Assembly (NCBI GenBank): GCA_036559665.1
Contig: DATBSS010000561.1
Span: 1 to 5,424, forward strand
DNA length: 5,424 bases
DNA from: DASRBA01 sp036559665
Lineage (GTDB): Bacteria; Myxococcota; Myxococcia; Myxococcales; Myxococcaceae
Direction: 5' to 3'
Below, one piece after another: positions 1-5,424 of the stretch. The notes beneath the pieces are model-generated. The model was not told where the DNA came from. It did not search any database and saw nothing but the letters and a program-made list of their open reading frames with translations. Position 1 is the first letter of the stretch. Each line of letters begins with the position of its first letter. The position numbers and the translations under genes are program-made.

Positions 1-1518
<1,518 letters not shown>

Positions 1519-1522
<4 letters not shown>

Positions 1523-4092
1523 CCCCCGTGGCGAACCGCATCCAGGCGCTGCTCGCGGCGCTCGCGCTGGCGTTTCCCGCAGTGGCCCTCGCAGACGCCC
1601 GCATCGAGGCGAAGCGGCACTTCCAGAGAGGGATGGGCCTGATCGCCAAGGGCTCGTACGACGAGGGCATCGGCGAGCTGCGCGAGGCGTACGTCATCAA
1701 GCCGCACCCGAACGTCCTCTACAACATCGCCCGCGCGTACCTCGACGCGGGGCGGGTGAAGGAGGCGGTGGAGTACTACCGCCGGTACATGGCCTCCAGC
1801 CCGGCGGACGCGGCGCAGGTGAAATCCACGGTGGTGCGCCTGGAGGAGACGCTGAAGGCGAAGGAGGCGACGGCCGAGACGGCGCCGGCACCGCCTCCGG
1901 CGACCTCGACGGCGACGGGCCGGGGGTTGCTGCCCATGCCGCCGCCTCCGGGGGCGGCGATCGACCCCCGGACACTGGAGAAGCTGAACGACCTGATGTC
2001 GCGGCTGGAGGCCGCGGTCACCAAGGCGGAGGCGGTCACCGCCGGGGCGGAGCCGCTCAAGCCCGCGGGGGAGAGCCCGATCGACGTGGCGCCGCTGGCC
2101 TCGGCGGAGCCGCTGGCGGAAGGGACCACCGCGGAGAGCCGGCCCTACGAGGAGACGGTGGTCACCGCGTCGCGGCGCGCCCAGACCACGCTGGAGGCGC
2201 CGAACGCGACCACCGTCATCACCTCGGACGACATCCGCCTCTCCGGGGCGACCACCATCGTCGACCTGCTGCGCCGGGTGCCGGGCGCGGAGGTGATGGC
2301 GATGGGCGTGGGCTCCACCAACGTCTCCTTCCGCGGATTCAACCAGCGCCTGGCGAACAAGGTGCTGGTGCTGCTGGACGGGCGCACCGAGTACCAGGAC
2401 TTCCTCGGCCTCACCGTCTGGCCGGCCATCCCGGTGGGCCTGGAGGAGATCGAGCGCATCGAGGTCATCCGCGGCCCCGGCTCCGCGCTCTACGGCGCCA
2501 ACGCGATGCTGGGGGTGATCAACATCATCACCAAGCAGCCCGGCCCCGGACGCAAGAGCGAGCTGAACGCCATCGGCGGCACCGGCGACACCGGCGGCGT
2601 CTCCTACGTCGCCTACGGGTCGGACGCCGTGGTCCGCTACCGGGCGTCGGCGGCGTTCTCGCAGGAGGACAAGTGGTCGCGCGACTTCGCCGACGACCGG
2701 CCGGACGTGGCGGCGCGAGTGCCGGACAGCAGCCTGGGCCAACGCGTCGCCCGCGCCAACCTCACCACCAACTTCACCGTGGCCAGGGGGATGGAGCTGG
2801 GCATCTCCGCGGGCGTGAACAAGCTGTACACGGAGTTCTACCCGCTGGGGCTGTTGCGGAACTTCTACTTCGACGGGCTGGGCGTCTACACCAAGGCGGA
2901 CTTCGCGGTCTCCGACGTCCGGGTGAAGTTCTTCTGGAACCACCTCGATACCAAGGCGGGCCCGCAGTACAGCCCCATCGGCCAGCGGCAGCTGGACACC
3001 ACGCTGGTCTCCAACGTGCTGGACGCGGAGGCACTCTGGAGCAAGGAGCTGGCCCTGTTCGGGACGCACAAGCTCCAGGTCGGCGCGGAGGCTCGCAACA
3101 AGCACATGAACTGGAGCTACCTGACGCTCAACCCGCAGGAGCTCCACTTCGCCGGGTACGTGCAGGACGAGTGGCGGGTCATCCAGCCGGTGGTGGTGCT
3201 GGCCTCCTACCGCATCGACCGCCACCCGCTGCTGGACCACGGGCAGGCGGGCTTCGCGCACTCGCCGCGCTTCTCCGCCGTGTGGACGCCGCTCGAGGGG
3301 CATGCGGTGCGCGCCTCCTGGGCCACCGCGTTCCGCGAGCCGACGCTGCTGGAGAACTACACCGAGATCCGGATCCCCCTGCCGGGCATCAACGGCGCCT
3401 CCGCGCTCACGGTTGGCAACCGGGACCTGCGGCCGGAGCGGCTGCTGGCGTACGAGCTGGGGTACCGCGGCGAGTACACGCCGCTGGGCCTGGAGTGGGA
3501 CGTGGCGCTGTACCAGAACGACGTGCGGGACTTGATCGACGTCTCGCCGCTGGTGCGGCTGCAGGTGGACCAGTCGTATGACCCGGTGACCCAGACGTTC
3601 CTGCTGGGGAAATCCACCTTCCAGAACGAGCCGGGGGTGTTCACGGCGCGCGGCGCGGAGCTGGGCGTGAAGTGGTCCCCGGTGGACGGCCTGGACCTGG
3701 CGACGTCGATGGCGTTCCAGACCATCAGCCAGTCGGAGGTGGAGGCCGGCACCAGCTGCGCGCCGTGCTCGCAGGCGCCGGCGTTCAAGGTGTTCGGCGG
3801 GGCGACGTACCGGACGAAGGTCGGCTTCGACTTCAGCGCCGACGCGGCCTACACCACCGGCACCACCTGGATCGAGCGCGACCCGTCGCCGCAGGACCCC
3901 ACGCAGATCCTCTCTACGCCGTATCCGCAGGCGGCGTACGCGGTGATCAACGCGCGCATCGGGTACAAGTTCCTGGAGGACAAGGTGCACGTGGGGTTGA
4001 TCGGCACCAACCTGGGGCCGGTCCACTCCGAGCACCCCTTCGGCAACCGCATCTCGCAGCGCTTCTTCGCCACCCTGTCGGTGACGCCATGA
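1519..4092 (+). CDS. TonB-dependent outer-membrane receptor with N-terminal TPR domain
   Basis: An 857-residue outer-membrane receptor that would take up an unknown ligand using TonB-ExbBD energy. Domains in order: signal peptide (residues 1-25, LLAALALAFP core, cleavage after ALA); two 34-residue TPRs (about 31-64 and 65-98) plus a capping helix to about 117; Ala/Pro-rich linker; a short possible coiled coil (about 150-173); TonB box EETVVTA (211-217); plug (about 215-340) with LLRRVPG, VSFRGF, VLLDGR, IERIEVIRGPGSALYGANA and GVINIITK. The rest is the beta-barrel, with the conserved GNRDLRPERL box at 633-642. The last strand reads RFFATLSV, but the protein ends in TP rather than the usual aromatic residue. 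The only two cysteines form CAPC at 747-750. Most such receptors lack a TPR extension. No STN signalling domain is seen; the TPRs occupy the place where one would be. The plug resembles BtuB/colicin I receptor-type proteins, but the substrate cannot be told from sequence. It overlaps both neighbours by four bases. Confidence 0.95.
1594..1869 (+). other. Signal-exported TPR module of the receptor
   Basis: After the predicted cleavage site, two consecutive 34-residue units have TPR character. The first (residues 31-64) contains FQRGMGLIAKGSYDEGIGEL, with small residues and G-Y-D-E at the usual positions, and ends in P. The second (65-98) contains NVLYNIARAYLDAGRVKEAV and ends in ASSP. A third helix (about 99-117) probably caps the pair. 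TPRs bind proteins, and this one would face the periplasm, upstream of the TonB box. Confidence 0.85.
2149..2169 (+). other. TonB box of the receptor
   Basis: Encodes EETVVTA (residues 211-217) directly before the plug, matching the usual E-T-V-V-V-T-A type of TonB box. About 185 mature residues precede it, so the TonB-binding peptide lies between the TPR module and the plug instead of near the N-terminus. Confidence 0.75.
3757..3768 (+). other. CxxC motif in a predicted receptor loop
   Basis: Encodes CAPC (residues 747-750), flanked by VEAGTS and SQAPAF, between two strand-like segments of the barrel's last third. These are the only cysteines in the receptor. The position fits an extracellular loop, and a disulfide or a metal site is possible. 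Loop assignment is by eye. Confidence 0.5.
4080..4092 (+). promoter_or_regulatory. ATGA stop/start overlap, receptor to lipoprotein
   Basis: The lipoprotein ATG (4089-4091) overlaps the receptor TGA (4090-4092). Only a weak Shine-Dalgarno-like GGTGA (4080-4084, four bases before the ATG) is present. Reinitiation by ribosomes finishing the receptor is therefore the likely route of translation. Confidence 0.65.
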
Positions 4093-5424
4093 GCTCCTGG
4101 ACTGGTCGTGCGTGTGGCTGGCTGCTGCTGGGAACGCTGGCGTCGAGCGCGCTTCTGGGGTGCGAGCTCCCGCCGGTGCTCCCCACCTCGGACACGTCGC
4201 AGAACGTGCAGTTCTCGCGCATCGAGGGGAACGCGGTGATGACCGGTTCGGCGCGCGGGAACCTGGTCATCCTCCGCTTCGACGCGACGCGGCCGCCGCC
4301 GCCCGCCGGCACCGGCCGGCCGGAGGCGTTCACCATCATCGCCCGCGACAAGCTCTTCGGGAACGCGCCGGCGAGCGCCGCCGGTCCGTTCACCGCGCCG
4401 TACGCGTTCAGCCTGGTGCCACCGGGGAGCTACCTGCTGCGCGGGTTCCTCGACGCGGAGGGTTCGTTCTGCCCGGGGCCGGGCGGGACGATGTGCCGGG
4501 TGTCCGACTTCAACCCCTGGTACGGCGTCACCGGAGAGCCGAACCGCGGCGACGTGGGCGGGGCGGCGGTGGATGCGCAGACGCTGGCGTTCCAGACGGT
4601 GACCATCGCCAAGGACGTGGAGGGGAAGGCGACCGCGGCGGCGACCGGGGTGACGTTCACGGTGCAGCAGGGGTCGAGCACCATCGTGCCGGCGGACCGG
4701 CCTGCGTACCTGGTGAACGCGCTGACGACGAACCAGCAGTTCGTGTTGGCGAGCGCGCCGCTGTGCAACCAGTCGTTCCCGACCGGGCCGCGCTGCAAGA
4801 GCGTGGACGTGGTGAACACGCAGATCTACGCGGGCGCGGTGGACCAGCGGGCGCCGGCGTTCCTGATCCGCTTCATCGACAACAACAACGATTGCGTGGC
4901 GGACGACCTCAACGGGGACGGGCAGCCCGACTTCTGGCCTCGGGTGTTCGTGCGCAAGCAGGCGGACGTGAACAACCTGGCGCTGCTCACGGACGAGAAC
5001 GACTGGGACCACGACGGGGTGGTGGACACCGTGTACCCGTCCTGGGTCACCACGCCGCCCAACTACCCGCACGCGGACGGGAGCACGGACACCGCGCCGG
5101 ATGCGGTGCTGCTGGCGGCGGGCATCGTCCCGGATTCGACGGCGCTGTCGGCGCTGGTGGATTCGGGCACCGGGCAACCCCGGTGCACGATGTCGAGCAG
5201 CGGGCCGCAGTGGCCGGTGGCCCCGGCGAACGCGCTCAAGCTGGTGGTGCAGAGCGTGGCGCTGGACGTGGCCGACCCGGCGCACCCGGTGCGGCTAGCC
5301 AGCGTGCCGGCCGGGAAGTACTCGATGACGCTGATGCAGTTCACCGGGCAGACGTGGCGGCTGCCCAACGAGCTCCAGCCCGGCGTCGCGGCGTCGGCGA
5401 ACCTGCCTGAGGTCGCGTCGCAGG
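4089..5424 (+). CDS. Putative secreted lipoprotein with Cys pairs and Asp-rich calcium-like loops (3' end missing)
   Basis: Starts at the ATG overlapping the receptor stop and stays open for 445 codons to the right edge. The N-terminus is a lipoprotein signal: Arg7, a hydrophobic core (GWLLLGTLASSALLG) and lipobox LLGC with lipidated Cys25 (codon 4161-4163). The mature part looks beta-rich; about residues 50-150 have a transthyretin-like flavour (FSLVPPGSYLLRGFLD). Six further cysteines are seen (128, 136, 226, 236, 269, 366). FCPGPGGTMC and LCNQSFPTGPRC suggest local disulfides, so folding would be in an oxidising compartment. Two Asp/Asn-rich stretches, residues 264-281 (DNNNDCVADDLNGDGQPD) and 302-313 (DENDWDHDGVVD), resemble DxDxDGxxD calcium loops. 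I recognise no named family. Coupling to the receptor gene suggests an outer-membrane or surface partner, perhaps for ligand capture; that is inference. Confidence 0.85.
   Translation, partial: MSSWTGRACGWLLLGTLASSALLGCELPPVLPTSDTSQNVQFSRIEGNAVMTGSARGNLVILRFDATRPPPPAGTGRPEAFTIIARDKLFGNAPASAAGPFTAPYAFSLVPPGSYLLRGFLDAEGSFCPGPGGTMCRVSDFNPWYGVTGEPNRGDVGGAAVDAQTLAFQTVTIAKDVEGKATAAATGVTFTVQQGSSTIVPADRPAYLVNALTTNQQFVLASAPLCNQSFPTGPRCKSVDVVNTQIYAGAVDQRAPAFLIRFIDNNNDCVADDLNGDGQPDFWPRVFVRKQADVNNLALLTDENDWDHDGVVDTVYPSWVTTPPNYPHADGSTDTAPDAVLLAAGIVPDSTALSALVDSGTGQPRCTMSSSGPQWPVAPANALKLVVQSVALDVADPAHPVRLASVPAGKYSMTLMQFTGQTWRLPNELQPGVAASANLPEVASQ
4878..5027 (+). other. Asp/Asn-rich calcium-loop-like segments in the lipoprotein
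   Basis: Two acidic clusters lie about 20 residues apart. The first is residues 264-281 and contains LNGDGQPDFW; the second is 302-313 and contains DWDHDGVVD. Both carry the D-x-[DN]-x-D-G-x-x-D spacing, or close to it, seen in EF-hand-like, dockerin and thrombospondin type 3 calcium loops. No flanking EF-hand helices are evident, so a thrombospondin-3-like or isolated loop is more likely than a true EF-hand. Confidence 0.55.

Noticed and set aside
4305..4325. Palindromic CCGGCCGG run as a possible terminator or operator
   Set aside because: It lies inside the lipoprotein coding frame, has no U-tract, and is expected in DNA of this base composition.
3849..5285. A 478-codon minus-strand open frame spanning the receptor/lipoprotein junction
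   Set aside because: It has Arg/His/Val-rich low-complexity content and no motif, and it is antisense to two supported genes. It is a GC-driven shadow.
4112..5410. A 432-codon plus-strand open frame in the region of the lipoprotein gene
   Set aside because: Its translation is Gly/Ala/Arg-rich with no signal peptide or domain. The frame starting at 4089 has a lipobox, stop/start overlap and balanced composition, so it is the real gene.

Overview
The window is very GC-rich, with third codon positions almost all G or C. It looks like part of a myxobacterial (Myxococcota) chromosome. The grounds are the codon bias, a membrane-spanning Ser/Thr protein kinase with a low-complexity linker and a PEGA domain, and a TonB-dependent receptor fused to TPRs beside a large lipoprotein. 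The phylum is inferred from gene style; I cannot name a genus.

Layout: three genes, all on the + strand, fill the window with no gap between them. (1) Bases 1-1522: the 3' part of a Ser/Thr kinase gene, whose start lies upstream. It encodes most of a kinase domain, a Pro/Gly-rich linker with GPH repeats, one transmembrane helix and a periplasmic PEGA domain. (2) Bases 1519-4092: a complete 857-residue TonB-dependent outer-membrane receptor. Its N-terminus carries a signal peptide, two TPRs, a Pro-rich linker and a predicted helix, placed before the TonB box and plug. (3) Bases 4089-5424: the 5' part (445 codons) of a secreted lipoprotein gene with a clear lipobox, Cys pairs and Asp/Asn-rich calcium-loop-like segments. 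It runs off the right edge.

The genes overlap by four bases at each junction (GTGA, then ATGA), which points to one transcript with coupled translation. No promoter, terminator, RNA gene, mobile element or CRISPR array is visible. The long minus-strand and other-frame reading frames are GC-driven shadows.

Working together (inference): the receptor would import or sense a ligand at the outer membrane, and the lipoprotein could be its partner. The kinase has its output domain in the cytoplasm and its PEGA domain in the periplasm. It could therefore read the state of the envelope, or of the receptor's periplasmic TPR domain. That would be a kinase-based parallel to the FecA-FecR-FecI type of surface signalling. 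The sequence supports the architecture and the linkage; it does not prove the signalling.
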